Below are positions 52,359-61,929 of a stretch of DNA of 64,000 nt, one piece after another. This stretch comes from Fidelibacterota bacterium (lineage in GTDB: Bacteria > Fidelibacterota > Marinisomatia > Marinisomatales > TCS55). Within the stretch, counting starts at the first letter, position 1, and the number at the start of each line of letters is the position of its first letter. A program made the translations under genes and the position numbers. The notes under the pieces are model-generated. The model saw only the letters and a list, made by a program, of their open reading frames with translations. It searched no databases and was not told where the DNA came from. The stretch is from contig SCKN01000003.1 in assembly GCA_004124385.1 (NCBI GenBank), positions 169,501-233,500 on the forward strand, in the 5' to 3' direction.

Positions 52359-53315
52359 ATGACTAAAATAATATTAATTCTGCTATGTTTCTTACAAGTG
52401 ACTTTAGCCGATGATGGTGAGCGTATCACTTTTACCAGTGCTAATCCCTTTTCCTTTTATCATATTATTACTGATCTGGAAAATCAAGATCCTCAAGAGG
52501 TTTTTGGTATATTGCGAATGCCAACAGGAGTGGAGCATAAAAATATACCGTTGGTCATAGGTGTCGCCGGTAGTTTAGGCTGGGGAGAACATAATTTTGA
52601 ATATATGCAAATGTATCGAAATATGGGTATTGCAACATTTGAATTACAAAGCTTTAAAAGCAGGGGTGTGACATCCACTGTAGGAGAGCAAGTATCTGTT
52701 ACAACTGCAATGATGATTTTAGACGCTTACCGTGCTTTGGAAAAATTGGGAAAAGATCCCCGAATAGATAGTGATCGTGTAGCCATTACAGGTTGGAGTC
52801 TCGGAGGGGGAGTAACTCTTTTCACTGCCTGGAATCCTCTAAAACGTGCCATTACGACTGATATATCTTTTGCTGCGCATTTGGCATTTTATCCGCCTTG
52901 TTTCATCATGCCGGAGATATTGGACTTTACGGATGCGCCACTCCATATTTTGATAGGTGAACTGGATAATTGGACACCCGCTGCAGCGTGTGAGGAATTG
53001 GTTCCACTAATGCAGGAGAATGGTATTGATATAGATATAACTGTTTATGAAGATTCTCATCACTCCTTCGATCGTGCCGCTCAACCTGTCGTAGATGAAC
53101 ATGGCTATTCGTTTACGGATTGCCGATTTAAAATGCGGGAAGATGGTGCTGTGCTGATGAATTTTATGGATATTCCCATGACAAAACCTCTATTACAAAA
53201 GATCAGTTTTGCATTTTGTGCAGAACGCGGTCCAACTTATGGTGGTAATCCGACTTCAAGAAAATCAGCATTTGAATTTTCTGAAGGATTTATGAATAAA
53301 CATTTGTTGAAATAG
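52359..53315 (+). CDS. Secreted alpha/beta hydrolase (dienelactone hydrolase-like)
   Basis: An exported hydrolase of 318 residues. The signal peptide is MTKIILILLCFLQVTLA. The fold shows the oxyanion region VIGVAGSLGWGEHN, the nucleophile elbow ITGWSLGGGVT (Ser), the acid LIGELDNWTP (Asp), and the catalytic His in YEDSHHSFDR, the order seen in dienelactone hydrolases. The substrate is unknown; an ester or lactone is expected. ATG at 52359 is preferred because it gives a compact signal peptide; an in-frame TTG at 52341 is possible. The oxidoreductase gene starts 13 bp later, so the two likely work on one pathway. Confidence 0.85.
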   Translation: MTKIILILLCFLQVTLADDGERITFTSANPFSFYHIITDLENQDPQEVFGILRMPTGVEHKNIPLVIGVAGSLGWGEHNFEYMQMYRNMGIATFELQSFKSRGVTSTVGEQVSVTTAMMILDAYRALEKLGKDPRIDSDRVAITGWSLGGGVTLFTAWNPLKRAITTDISFAAHLAFYPPCFIMPEILDFTDAPLHILIGELDNWTPAAACEELVPLMQENGIDIDITVYEDSHHSFDRAAQPVVDEHGYSFTDCRFKMREDGAVLMNFMDIPMTKPLLQKISFAFCAERGPTYGGNPTSRKSAFEFSEGFMNKHLLK

Positions 53316-53328
53316 TAAAAAAATTCAT

Positions 53329-54909
53329 ATGAAAAAATGGTCTAGTTACGCATCCGATGTTTTACATGAATCCTTTGATGCAATTATTATTGGTTCAGGA
53401 ATAGGAGGACTGACGACTGCAGCACTTTTAGCACTGAATGGTAAGCGTGTATTGGTTCTTGAAAAACACTTTAAGATTGGTGGTTGGACTCATACATTCC
53501 GTCGAGATGATTACGAATGGGATGTAGGACTACATTATATTGGCGAAGTACATAATAAGTGGTCCGCAGCCCGCAAGCTGTTCGATCTTATTTCTGACTG
53601 TCAGCTACAATGGTCTAAAATGGATGATAATTATGACCGCATTATTTTCCCAGATAGAACCTTTAATTATGTAGCTCCTCGAGAACAATTTATAGATGAT
53701 ATGATTAACTATTTCCCTAAAGAAGAAAAAGCTATACACACCTATGTTCAATATCTGGATGAAGCGGTCCGTAGTGCCCGGCCATATTTTGCGAATAAAG
53801 CTCTGCCTGGAATGCTTGCAAATATCACGTACCCGTTCATGACTGGAAAATTCTTTAAATATGCTAACCGTACAACCTTTGATGTTATCAGTAGTTTATC
53901 TGATAATCCAAAACTTATGGGTGTTTTAACCGGACAATGGGGTGATTATGGATTGCCACCGAAAAAGAGTAGTTTCGCCATGCATGCATTTGTAGCTCGC
54001 CATTATCTTGATGGCGGAAATTATCCGGTAGGTTCTTCAAGGCGTATTGCTGAAACGGTAGTGGACGTAATTGAATCTAGAGGCGGTCGATTGGTTGTCA
54101 ATGCAGGTGTAAAGAAAATTGTTGTCCATAAGGAAAAAGCCATCGGAGTGGAATTGGAAAATGGAGATGTACTGGAAGCACCGATTATAATTAGCAATGC
54201 CGGTGTTGTGAATACATTTGATCGACTTCTGAAAAATGAGAGCGTGAGCAGCTCCCCCCTTGCGGACTTGGAGACTATTGATCAAACGGAAAGCTACGTT
54301 TGTCTGCATTTGGGATTGAACAAATCAGCAAAGGAATTGAAGTTAAATTCTACAAATTTATGGGTATATCCCGGGTATAATCATGATAGAAATGTGCAGG
54401 AATTTATGCAGGATACAAAAAATAATTTTCCAGTCGTATATATTTCTTTTCCATCAACAAAGGATGCTGAATGGGATAAAGAACATGCTGGTTTTGCAAC
54501 GATTGAAGCCATTACTCTCGCCCGTTGGGATGAATATTCAAAATGGCAAGATTTACCCTGGAAAAAGAGGGGGGAGGTATATGAAAAAGAAAAGGAAAAA
54601 CTTTCCCAACGCATTTTAGACATTGTTTATCAACATGTTCATCAAGCTAAGGATGCTTTGGCATATGCAGAACTATCAACACCCTTAACGGTGTCGTCAT
54701 TGACAAATTATTCAAAAGGGGAAATGTATGGTATCAGCCATACACCCAAACGCTTTCGCCAGAAATGGCTAAAGCCACAGACAAAAATAAAAAATTTATT
54801 TCTAACTGGGCAGGATATAACAACTGTGGGTGTCACTAGCGCATTATTTTCAGGATTATTAACTGCATCTGCTGTTTTGGGAAAAAACCTTACTACAATG
54901 TTGAAATAA
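53329..54909 (+). CDS. FAD-dependent oxidoreductase of the phytoene desaturase/retinol saturase type
   Basis: A 526-residue flavoprotein with the dinucleotide-binding motif IIIGSGIGGLTTAALLALNGKRVLVLEKH, which has the GxGxxG turn and a terminal Glu for ribose binding. GGWTHTFRRDDYEWDVGLHY follows, as in CrtI, carotenoid isomerase and retinol saturase relatives. The C-terminal FAD-binding segment is LFLTGQDITTVGVTSALFSG. Such enzymes desaturate, saturate or isomerise polyenes; which applies cannot be told. No phytoene synthase is nearby, though a polyprenyl synthase lies 1.5 kb downstream. Confidence 0.85.
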   Translation: MKKWSSYASDVLHESFDAIIIGSGIGGLTTAALLALNGKRVLVLEKHFKIGGWTHTFRRDDYEWDVGLHYIGEVHNKWSAARKLFDLISDCQLQWSKMDDNYDRIIFPDRTFNYVAPREQFIDDMINYFPKEEKAIHTYVQYLDEAVRSARPYFANKALPGMLANITYPFMTGKFFKYANRTTFDVISSLSDNPKLMGVLTGQWGDYGLPPKKSSFAMHAFVARHYLDGGNYPVGSSRRIAETVVDVIESRGGRLVVNAGVKKIVVHKEKAIGVELENGDVLEAPIIISNAGVVNTFDRLLKNESVSSSPLADLETIDQTESYVCLHLGLNKSAKELKLNSTNLWVYPGYNHDRNVQEFMQDTKNNFPVVYISFPSTKDAEWDKEHAGFATIEAITLARWDEYSKWQDLPWKKRGEVYEKEKEKLSQRILDIVYQHVHQAKDALAYAELSTPLTVSSLTNYSKGEMYGISHTPKRFRQKWLKPQTKIKNLFLTGQDITTVGVTSALFSGLLTASAVLGKNLTTMLK

Positions 54910-55015
54910 AAAATAGTTGTATAAGAATCTTATTACATTGGTTTTAGATAGTGTAATTTCTATGGACAGAAATCAATTTTCCACTTAACCAAATACCAAA
55001 AGAGACACTTATTTT

Positions 55016-56386
55016 ATGTTAAATAAATATATTTTTAGAGAATACGATATTCGCGGCAGGGTTGCAGATGATTTTCCACCAGATGTGGTGGAAAACCTGG
55101 GTAAGAGTTTCGGCACATTTGTAAAACGTGCCGGTGGAACGGAAATTAGTTTAAGCGGTGATGTTCGTTTAACAACTCCCGCCCTTATTGAACAATGTAA
55201 AAAAGGAATTCTATCTACGGGAGTGGATGTAATAAATATTGGAATTTTACCCACTCCTGTAAATTATTACAGTATGTTTGAATTGGGTGTCTCCGGGGCA
55301 ATGCAGATTACTGGTTCCCATAATCCACCGGAATTCAATGGTTTTAAAATGTCTTTAGAACGAAAAGCTGTATTTGGTGAAAAGATACAGGATATTCGCA
55401 AAATTATTGAAAATAGTGATTATGAAGTTGGGGAAGGAAGTGAGGTTATGTTTAACCTCAAGGATAAATATTCAAAAATGATCTTGGAAAAGATTAATAT
55501 TGAACGCCCAATCAAAGTAGTCATGGATTGTGGAAATGCCGCCGGAGCCATTCTTGCACCGCAAATATTTAGACAGATGAATGTGGAATTGACTGAGCTC
55601 TACTGTGAAATTGACGGAACATTCCCCAATCACCATCCCGATCCCACAGTGAAGGAAAATTTAGAAGATCTTATTGCTCTCATGAAAACAGGTGACTACG
55701 ATATTGGTGTCGCTTTTGATGGTGATGCTGATCGAGTGGGTGTTGTAGATGAAACGGGAGAGATTATTTGGGCAGATCAGCTCATGGCTTTATTTCTTCC
55801 TGAAGTAATTCAAAATAAGGGTGATGAAATTTTGTACGATGTAAAATGTTCTCAAGCGTTGGAAGAAATGATTGAGAAATATGGTGGCACTCCCATCATG
55901 TGGAAAACAGGCCATTCGCTTATAAAACAAAGAATGTTCGAATTGAAATGCAGATTTGGTGGTGAAATGAGTGGACATATCTTTTTTGCTGACGATTATT
56001 ATGGATATGATGATGCCATTTATGTGGCCGCAAGAGCAGTGCAGATGTTGAGCAGAAGTGATAAAACATTATCAGAAATGCTCGCAGAACTTCCAAAATA
56101 TTACTCGACTCCCGAATTAAGGTTTGAAGTTGAAAATGATGAAGAGAAATTTAGAATCGCCAATGAAGCAATAGAATATTTTAAAGCTAATTATGACTGT
56201 AGTACCGTTGATGGTGTGCGCATTCGATTTGGCGATGGTTGGGGATTAGTACGTTCGTCTAATACACAACCGGTTATTGTTTGCAGATTTGAAGCGAATT
56301 CTCAAGAACGTATGGAGGAAATCCAAGCACTAGTTATGGGTAAACTTCAGGAAATTGGGAAATTAAAACTAGATGCCGGACACTAA
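55016..56386 (+). CDS. manB: Phosphomannomutase/phosphoglucomutase
   Basis: This enzyme interconverts hexose 6- and 1-phosphates for sugar nucleotide and glycan synthesis. The 456-residue alpha-D-phosphohexomutase has the N-terminal FREYDIRGRVADDF, the active serine in ITGSHNPPEFNGFK, the metal loop DGDADRVGVVD, the sugar-binding GEMSGHIFF, and the phosphate-binding RFGDGWGLVRSSNTQP. FREYDIRG fits the PMM/PGM (AlgC-like) group. The next gene overlaps by 14 bp, and a PGI/PMI gene follows it, so mannose and glucose phosphate conversion are clustered. Confidence 0.94.
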   Translation: MLNKYIFREYDIRGRVADDFPPDVVENLGKSFGTFVKRAGGTEISLSGDVRLTTPALIEQCKKGILSTGVDVINIGILPTPVNYYSMFELGVSGAMQITGSHNPPEFNGFKMSLERKAVFGEKIQDIRKIIENSDYEVGEGSEVMFNLKDKYSKMILEKINIERPIKVVMDCGNAAGAILAPQIFRQMNVELTELYCEIDGTFPNHHPDPTVKENLEDLIALMKTGDYDIGVAFDGDADRVGVVDETGEIIWADQLMALFLPEVIQNKGDEILYDVKCSQALEEMIEKYGGTPIMWKTGHSLIKQRMFELKCRFGGEMSGHIFFADDYYGYDDAIYVAARAVQMLSRSDKTLSEMLAELPKYYSTPELRFEVENDEEKFRIANEAIEYFKANYDCSTVDGVRIRFGDGWGLVRSSNTQPVIVCRFEANSQERMEEIQALVMGKLQEIGKLKLDAGH

Positions 56387-57338
56387 ACGTTTTATTGATC
56401 TGCTGAACTTTATCCGTTCAGAAACAGACCGCCACTTACAAAAGCTGGACTTTCCTGAAGAACCAGCTTTTCTTTACGACCCAATTCGATATGTTTTAAA
56501 AGGGAAAGGGAAACGGCTGCGGCCGCTGCTAGTGCATTTGTCTGGGCGAGGGTTTGATGCAGATCCGGAAGATCTCATGCACGCCGGTTTAGCCGTGGAA
56601 CTTCTTCATAATTTTACACTCGTTCATGATGATATCATGGATAAGGATGATATTCGCCACGGCAAGCCGACAGTCCATATGAAATATGGTCAAGCAGCGG
56701 CAATACTTGTGGGCGATAGTATTTTTACATTGGGTCAACTAAATATTGATCAAATTCAAACAAGTACTGTCCAAGCTATGAATGCATATAATAAAGCATC
56801 TTTATCTGTGTGTGAAGGCCAAGCCTATGATCTCCAGTTTGAAGGTGATACTACAGTTTCGCTAGATCAATATTTGGATATGATTAGTAGAAAAACAGGC
56901 GCTTTGTTAAGCCTATGTGCTGAATTGGGAGGCATTCTTGGGAATCAGTCACATGAAGTATGTCATAAGCTACATACTTTTGGTCTGAATCTTGGTAGGG
57001 CATTTCAGGTTCAAGATGATATTTTGGAAATATTCAGTGATGAAGAAAATCTGGGAAAAAGTTTGGAAAGCGATGTGGCTGCGGATAAGCAAACTGTGTT
57101 AACAATTTTGGCCAGAAAACATGATGGTTGGGATGAAATAAAAAACTTAACTGGAGATATTTCCGCAAAACGGGAACGAATGCAGACATTTTTCATTGAA
57201 ACTGGAGTGGAAGCTAGAGCGAGACAAATGAGCAGTAATTATATTACCAAAGCAATGGATTCTTTATCTGTGTTTTCTGGTGAACATAAACGTGCAATGG
57301 AACAATTCACACACTTTGTTTTAAACAGGACACATTAA
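56373..57338 (+). CDS. Trans-isoprenyl diphosphate synthase (polyprenyl synthetase)
   Basis: The enzyme condenses isopentenyl diphosphate with allylic diphosphates to make prenyl chains for quinones, carotenoids or lipid carriers. Its 321 residues have KGKGKRLRPLLV, the first aspartate-rich motif LVHDDIMDKDD with RHGKPT after it, and the second motif in FQVQDDILEIFSD followed by LGKSLESDVAADKQT. Chain length cannot be reliably called. It lies between two sugar-phosphate enzymes, with a 14-bp overlap upstream and a one-base overlap (TAATG) downstream. Confidence 0.92.
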   Translation: MPDTKRFIDLLNFIRSETDRHLQKLDFPEEPAFLYDPIRYVLKGKGKRLRPLLVHLSGRGFDADPEDLMHAGLAVELLHNFTLVHDDIMDKDDIRHGKPTVHMKYGQAAAILVGDSIFTLGQLNIDQIQTSTVQAMNAYNKASLSVCEGQAYDLQFEGDTTVSLDQYLDMISRKTGALLSLCAELGGILGNQSHEVCHKLHTFGLNLGRAFQVQDDILEIFSDEENLGKSLESDVAADKQTVLTILARKHDGWDEIKNLTGDISAKRERMQTFFIETGVEARARQMSSNYITKAMDSLSVFSGEHKRAMEQFTHFVLNRTH

Positions 57339-58375
57339 TGAATACACATCAAATTGATACCCAAAATATGAAAAAAGCTATTTATGACTTTCCGGATCAT
57401 TTAGAGAAAGCATTGAACATTGGCAAACAGTTTCAACCAAAAAACGTGTTTAATAATATTCAAAACATTGTAGTAACCGGGATGGGTGGTTCTGCAATTG
57501 GTGGTGATATTTGTCATACATTGCTGTCTGATGAGTTAAAAGTACCGTTAATTGTTAATCGTAATTATTCGTTGCCACATTGGGTGAATGAACATACACT
57601 TGTTATCTGTTCATCGTATTCAGGGAATACTGAAGAAACATTAACTGCTTATGAAGATGCGAAAGCTAAAGGTGCACAAATATGCGGTATTTCTACCGGT
57701 GGTGAACTCACAGAAAAATTGCGTACGGATCAATATGATTTCATCACAACTCCCGCAGGTCTTCAACCACGAGCTGCTTTGGCATTTTCTGTAGTACCTA
57801 TGCTGTATTTGCTCAATAGCCAGGGATTAATCGGAGATTCCATATTTGATGATATTTCAGATACAATTGATTTACTTAGTGTTCTGCGTGATGATTACGC
57901 AGAAGATAATGATTTAAATCCAACCCATTCCTTGGCAATGTCTGTATATCAATCGCTACCTATCATCTATGGAACATCAGGCTCTACAAGTGTTGTTGCG
58001 TTGCGCTGGAAAGGACAATTCAGTGAGAATGCGGAAATGATGGCTTATTATAACGAACTCCCTGAAATGAACCATAATGAAATAGTCGGTTGGGAAAATA
58101 ATACTGAAATTATAGAAAAAATGAGCGTCTTATGGCTTAAGGATTTAGATGAAAATGAGCGTATTCAATTACGGCAAAAAATCACTAGGGGAATTATTGC
58201 TGATAAAAATGTGAATCAACATATTATTTCAGTTTCAGGTTCATCTGCCCGAATTCGATTACTCCATCTAATTCATTTTGGCGATTGGGTAAGTTACTGG
58301 TGCGCTATTCATCATAATACAGATCCAACTCCGGTGAAGCCCATTATGCAATTAAAAGAAGAATTATCATCATAG
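57338..58375 (+). CDS. Bifunctional phosphoglucose/phosphomannose isomerase
   Basis: This SIS-family isomerase interconverts fructose 6-phosphate with glucose 6- or mannose 6-phosphate. The 345-residue protein matches the archaeal/bacterial PGI/PMI type: VVTGMGGSAIGGDI near residue 46, SSYSGNTEETL as the phosphate-binding loop, TTPAGLQPRAALAFSVVPML, and NELPEMNHNEIVGW with the catalytic Glu/His. It feeds the upstream phosphomannomutase, so the cluster can convert fructose 6-phosphate to mannose 1-phosphate. It shares one base with the previous gene. Confidence 0.93.
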   Translation: MNTHQIDTQNMKKAIYDFPDHLEKALNIGKQFQPKNVFNNIQNIVVTGMGGSAIGGDICHTLLSDELKVPLIVNRNYSLPHWVNEHTLVICSSYSGNTEETLTAYEDAKAKGAQICGISTGGELTEKLRTDQYDFITTPAGLQPRAALAFSVVPMLYLLNSQGLIGDSIFDDISDTIDLLSVLRDDYAEDNDLNPTHSLAMSVYQSLPIIYGTSGSTSVVALRWKGQFSENAEMMAYYNELPEMNHNEIVGWENNTEIIEKMSVLWLKDLDENERIQLRQKITRGIIADKNVNQHIISVSGSSARIRLLHLIHFGDWVSYWCAIHHNTDPTPVKPIMQLKEELSS

Positions 58376-58438
58376 TTGAATAAAGGTATTGAATTAGGCT
58401 GATTACGAAGTCTATATTATAACAAGGGTATTCAACAT

Positions 58439-58990
58439 ATGATCGCAGTTAAAGTCCATAAAATTTCATTCCATCCACCGAGTCGCAGTTATGCTGTCAT
58501 TCTAAAAGAAATTGATGGTGAACGCCGGTTACCTGTTATTGTGGGAGCCTTCGAAGCACAATCAATTGCCTTGGCATTAGAATATATGGAAACACCCCGC
58601 CCGCTGACACACGATTTAATAGGCAATATCATCAAGGGTGTCGATAGTAATTTGAAAAACGTAAAAATTACCCGATTGAAAGAAGGCGTATTTTATGCAT
58701 GTTTGGAAATAGACGGAAAAAATATTGGTGAACGGTCTATTGACTCACGTCCAAGTGATGCATTAGCAGTTGCCCTTCGCTTGAAGTCACCTATTCTAGT
58801 TGCAGAAGACGTAATGTCCGAAGCAGCCTTGATGCCTGATATTGGTTCAGAAGAAGATGAAGGACTTGACTCTGCTGATTGGACACCTTCGTTGAATTCT
58901 CTTGAAAAGAAATTGCAGGAAGCTATTGATGGAGAAGAATATGAACGAGCAGCAGAAATTCGCGATCAAATCAAAGAGATAAACACTTAA
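58439..58990 (+). CDS. Bifunctional nuclease family protein (DUF151) with C-terminal UVR motif
   Basis: A 183-residue protein. The N-terminal 135 residues are the BFN domain (RRLPVIVGAFEAQSIALALE, RPLTHDLIGNII, SIDSRPSDALAVALR), known from proteins with reported DNase/RNase activity. After an acidic linker the last 35 residues form a UvrB/UvrC-type UVR helix hairpin (LEKKLQEAIDGEEYERAAEIRDQIK-like pattern). This domain pair is common in FCB bacteria. The function in cells is not well established. The 3' end overlaps the convergent rnc gene by 4 bp. Confidence 0.9.
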   Translation: MIAVKVHKISFHPPSRSYAVILKEIDGERRLPVIVGAFEAQSIALALEYMETPRPLTHDLIGNIIKGVDSNLKNVKITRLKEGVFYACLEIDGKNIGERSIDSRPSDALAVALRLKSPILVAEDVMSEAALMPDIGSEEDEGLDSADWTPSLNSLEKKLQEAIDGEEYERAAEIRDQIKEINT

Positions 58991-59697
58991 TCTTGGAGAA
59001 TTTCCAAAGCATTTTTTGCTGCTGATTGTTCAGCGGACTTTTTTTCCATTCCAATTCCGGATGGATAAATATCTTCACCAATTTTAACATGGATTTCGAA
59101 TAATTTTTGATGATCCGGCCCTGACACATCTGAAATAAGAAATTTAGGGTTGACAAAATTTTTGGCGTGGCAGTACTCAATTAGTAAACCTTTGAAATTG
59201 ACAATTTTCCATGCTTCCTTACGATGTTGCCATATTGTATTGACAATAAGATTTTTGGCAGGATTCATTCCACCGTCTAGATAAATTGCTCCGATTAATG
59301 ATTCGTACAGGTTAGCTAATTGTTTGAAGGCCACTTTTTCATTATTTAGGTTTACGGTGGGTTCTACATTAAAATGATCCAGTAAATTCATCTTGGAACC
59401 CATGGAAGCCAGGAAGGAGCGCTGTACCAGAGCAGATCGCTTTTGTGTTAAAAGTCCTTCATCGCCATCAGGGAATTCCTCCATTAATTCTGCACTGATT
59501 ATAATATCGATGACCGCATCGCCCAGAAATTCCAAGCGCTCGTAATTATATTTGGGGTTGGTGCTTTTTGATCGGTGAGTAAATGCTTGGTAGAGATATG
59601 TATAATCTCTGAAGTTATAATCTATCTGTTGTTCTAGTTGGGTGTATGTGGAGGAATTAGTTTTGAATAGCTTTTTGAGCGTTTTCAGCAACGTCAC
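58987..59697 (-). CDS. rnc: Ribonuclease III
   Basis: This double-strand-specific RNase processes rRNA and other structured RNAs. The 236-residue protein has the signature YERLEFLGDAVIDIIIS, the second acidic cluster NLYESLIGAIYLDGG, and a C-terminal dsRNA-binding domain (DHQKLFEIHVKIGEDIYPSG, KKSAEQSAAKNALE). It is the last gene of the plsX-fab run, starting one base after fabF ends, a frequent bacterial arrangement. Confidence 0.96.
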   Translation of the reverse strand: MTLLKTLKKLFKTNSSTYTQLEQQIDYNFRDYTYLYQAFTHRSKSTNPKYNYERLEFLGDAVIDIIISAELMEEFPDGDEGLLTQKRSALVQRSFLASMGSKMNLLDHFNVEPTVNLNNEKVAFKQLANLYESLIGAIYLDGGMNPAKNLIVNTIWQHRKEAWKIVNFKGLLIEYCHAKNFVNPKFLISDVSGPDHQKLFEIHVKIGEDIYPSGIGMEKKSAEQSAAKNALEILQD

Positions 59698-59698
59698 G

Positions 59699-60946
59699 CT
59701 ATGTGCTCCATGCTCGAAGGACTAAAACAGCATTATGTCCGCCGAAACCAAAGGCATTCATCATAACGGTATTACACTCCAAATCCTGCGATTTATTCGG
59801 AACATAATTCAGATTGCATTCAGGATCGGGAGTTGTATAATTTATAGTTGGCGGTACTTTATTTTCCTGAAGAGCTTTAACACATGCAACAGCAGCAATG
59901 GCTCCGCTTGCGCCTAAAAGATGTCCAGTCATTGATTTTGTTGAACTTACTTTAAGCGTATCCGCATGTTCACCAAAAATTGTTCGAATGGCAGCTGATT
60001 CGGATTTATCATTAAAGGGCGTTGAGGTACCGTGAGCATTGATATAATCAATTTCTTGCGGTTGAGTATCTGCATCTTTTAATGCCAGGGCGATGGCTTT
60101 AACTGCACCTACTCCGCCTTCAGCCGGTTGTGTAATATGAAATGCATCATTCGTAGCGCCATAGCCTAACACTTCAGCTAAAATATTTGCCCCACGAGCT
60201 TGTGCATGATCCAATGATTCCAATACAATCATTCCGGCACCTTCTCCCAGAACAAATCCATCTCTGTTTTTGTCAAATGGTTTGCTGGCTTTTTCCGGTT
60301 CATCATTATGAGTTGCTGTAAGCGCTCTCATGTTCCCAAATCCGGCGATTGTCAGGGGTGTTATTGATGCTTCACTTCCCCCCGTGATCATAATATCTGT
60401 GTCACCATATTGTATTTTACGGAAGGCTTGTCCAATAGCGTCAGATCCCGATGAACAGGCAGAAACAACTGTATAATTTGGACCGCGGAACCCAAATTTA
60501 ATTGCGATCTGTCCCGCAGCAATATTGGCAATCATTTTGGGTACAAAGAAAGGGGATACCCGTCGGGCACCCCGATCTTGTAATACTGTGTGCTGTTCTT
60601 CCAAAGTTTGAATGCCGCCTACACCACTGCCGATAATGACTCCGGTGCGATCACTGTCAATGGATTCAAGATCCAATCCGGAATGGGTAACCGCTTCTGT
60701 TGCTGTTACCAATCCATAAATTGAAAATGGATCCAGTTTGCGAATGTCTTTTCTGTCAAAATAGTCTTCTGGATTAAAATCCGATAATTCACCCGCAATT
60801 TTGACGTTAAAATTTTCAACATCAAAATACGATATTTTTTGGATTCCACTTTTACCGGCTAAAAGGCCGGACCAGAAATCGGCAACGGAGTTGCCGTTGG
60901 GAGACAATGCACCCAACCCAGTTATGACTACTCGACGTTTAGACAT
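59699..60946 (-). CDS. fabF: 3-oxoacyl-ACP synthase II
   Basis: The elongating condensing enzyme of type II fatty-acid synthesis. The 415-residue protein starts RRVVITGLGALSPNG and has the active Cys in VSACSSGSDAIGQAF, the catalytic His residues in NAHGTSTPFND and SMTGHLLGASGA, and the C-terminal NAFGFGGHNAVLV. It follows acpP by 4 bp, the usual order. Confidence 0.97.
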   Translation of the reverse strand: MSKRRVVITGLGALSPNGNSVADFWSGLLAGKSGIQKISYFDVENFNVKIAGELSDFNPEDYFDRKDIRKLDPFSIYGLVTATEAVTHSGLDLESIDSDRTGVIIGSGVGGIQTLEEQHTVLQDRGARRVSPFFVPKMIANIAAGQIAIKFGFRGPNYTVVSACSSGSDAIGQAFRKIQYGDTDIMITGGSEASITPLTIAGFGNMRALTATHNDEPEKASKPFDKNRDGFVLGEGAGMIVLESLDHAQARGANILAEVLGYGATNDAFHITQPAEGGVGAVKAIALALKDADTQPQEIDYINAHGTSTPFNDKSESAAIRTIFGEHADTLKVSSTKSMTGHLLGASGAIAAVACVKALQENKVPPTINYTTPDPECNLNYVPNKSQDLECNTVMMNAFGFGGHNAVLVLRAWST

Positions 60947-60950
60947 GTTT

Positions 60951-61181
60951 TTATTTACTGTCTATATAATCTACAGCTTTGCCAACTGTTGTGATGTTTT
61001 CAGCATCTTCATCAGGAATTTCAATTCCAAACTCTTCTTCGAGCTGCATGATGAGTTCAACAGTGTCAAGTGAATCAGCACCGAGATCATCCATGAAATG
61101 GGCACCTTCGGTGATTTTACTTTCTTCGACGCCAAGTTTATCCATGACGATTTCTTTTACTTTATCCAGTGTTGTTGACAT
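60951..61181 (-). CDS. acpP: Acyl carrier protein
   Basis: A 76-residue acidic four-helix carrier. The phosphopantetheine attachment Ser lies in [12 protein letters not shown], followed by [19 protein letters not shown] as in canonical ACPs. It carries growing acyl chains between the Fab enzymes encoded on both sides. A GGAGACACAC sequence before the ATG provides the ribosome site. Confidence 0.97.
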   Translation of the reverse strand: MSTTLDKVKEIVMDKLGVEESKITEGAHFMDDLGADSLDTVELIMQLEEEFGIEIPDEDAENITTVGKAVDYIDSK

Positions 61182-61194
61182 GTGTGTCTCCTTA

Positions 61195-61929
61195 TTATAC
61201 CATGACTATACCGCCGTCAACGGCGATTGTTTGACCGGTGATATATCCTGCCTCATCTGACGCAAGGTAAAGCGCCATGTGGGCTATATCATCCGGACTT
61301 CCAATTCGACCCAGCGGTATTTGTTTATTTAAATTTTCTTTAACAGCATCGCTTAATTTATCAGTCATATCCGTAGCAATATAGCCCGGCGCGATGCAAT
61401 TGACTGTTATCCCTCGTGAGGATAATTCTTTGGCTGTCGATTTTGTAAGACCTATTAATCCAGCTTTTGAAGCGGCATAGTTAGCCTGGCCGGCATTACC
61501 GGTCAAACCAACCACAGATGAAATATTAATTATTCGCCCTGATTTCTGTTTCATCATAGAACGCATGACAGCTTTAATTCCGTTAAACGCACCTTTTAAA
61601 TTAATATCCATGACTAGATCCCAGTCATCTTCTTTCATTCTCAAAATGAGGCCATCTCTGGTAATGCCGGCATTGTTTACAAGTATATCCATACGGCCTT
61701 TATCTTCTACAATGTTTTTCACTAATTCTGTAAAGCTTTCTGAAGAGGAAACATCACATGCTGCAGAGGATGCATTGGAGAGTGAATCTGCAACTGCTTG
61801 AACATCTTTTGCTGTGCGGCTTATACAGACAACGTGAGCCCCAGCATTTTCTAAAGCAATGGCAATAGCTTTACCAATTCCTCGGGATGCACCTGTAACC
61901 AGTGCAACTTTTCTCTCTAAATTAAGCAT
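61195..61929 (-). CDS. fabG: 3-oxoacyl-ACP reductase
   Basis: NADPH-dependent reductase of the fatty-acid cycle and a short-chain dehydrogenase. The 244-residue protein has cofactor motif [19 protein letters not shown], and the catalytic Ser-Tyr-Lys in [20 protein letters not shown], with the FabG C-terminus [16 protein letters not shown] at 61929 is preferred: it overlaps the fabD stop by 8 bp, and the upstream ATG at 61956 would add nine atypical residues. Confidence 0.97.
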   Translation of the reverse strand: MLNLERKVALVTGASRGIGKAIAIALENAGAHVVCISRTAKDVQAVADSLSNASSAACDVSSSESFTELVKNIVEDKGRMDILVNNAGITRDGLILRMKEDDWDLVMDINLKGAFNGIKAVMRSMMKQKSGRIINISSVVGLTGNAGQANYAASKAGLIGLTKSTAKELSSRGITVNCIAPGYIATDMTDKLSDAVKENLNKQIPLGRIGSPDDIAHMALYLASDEAGYITGQTIAVDGGIVMV

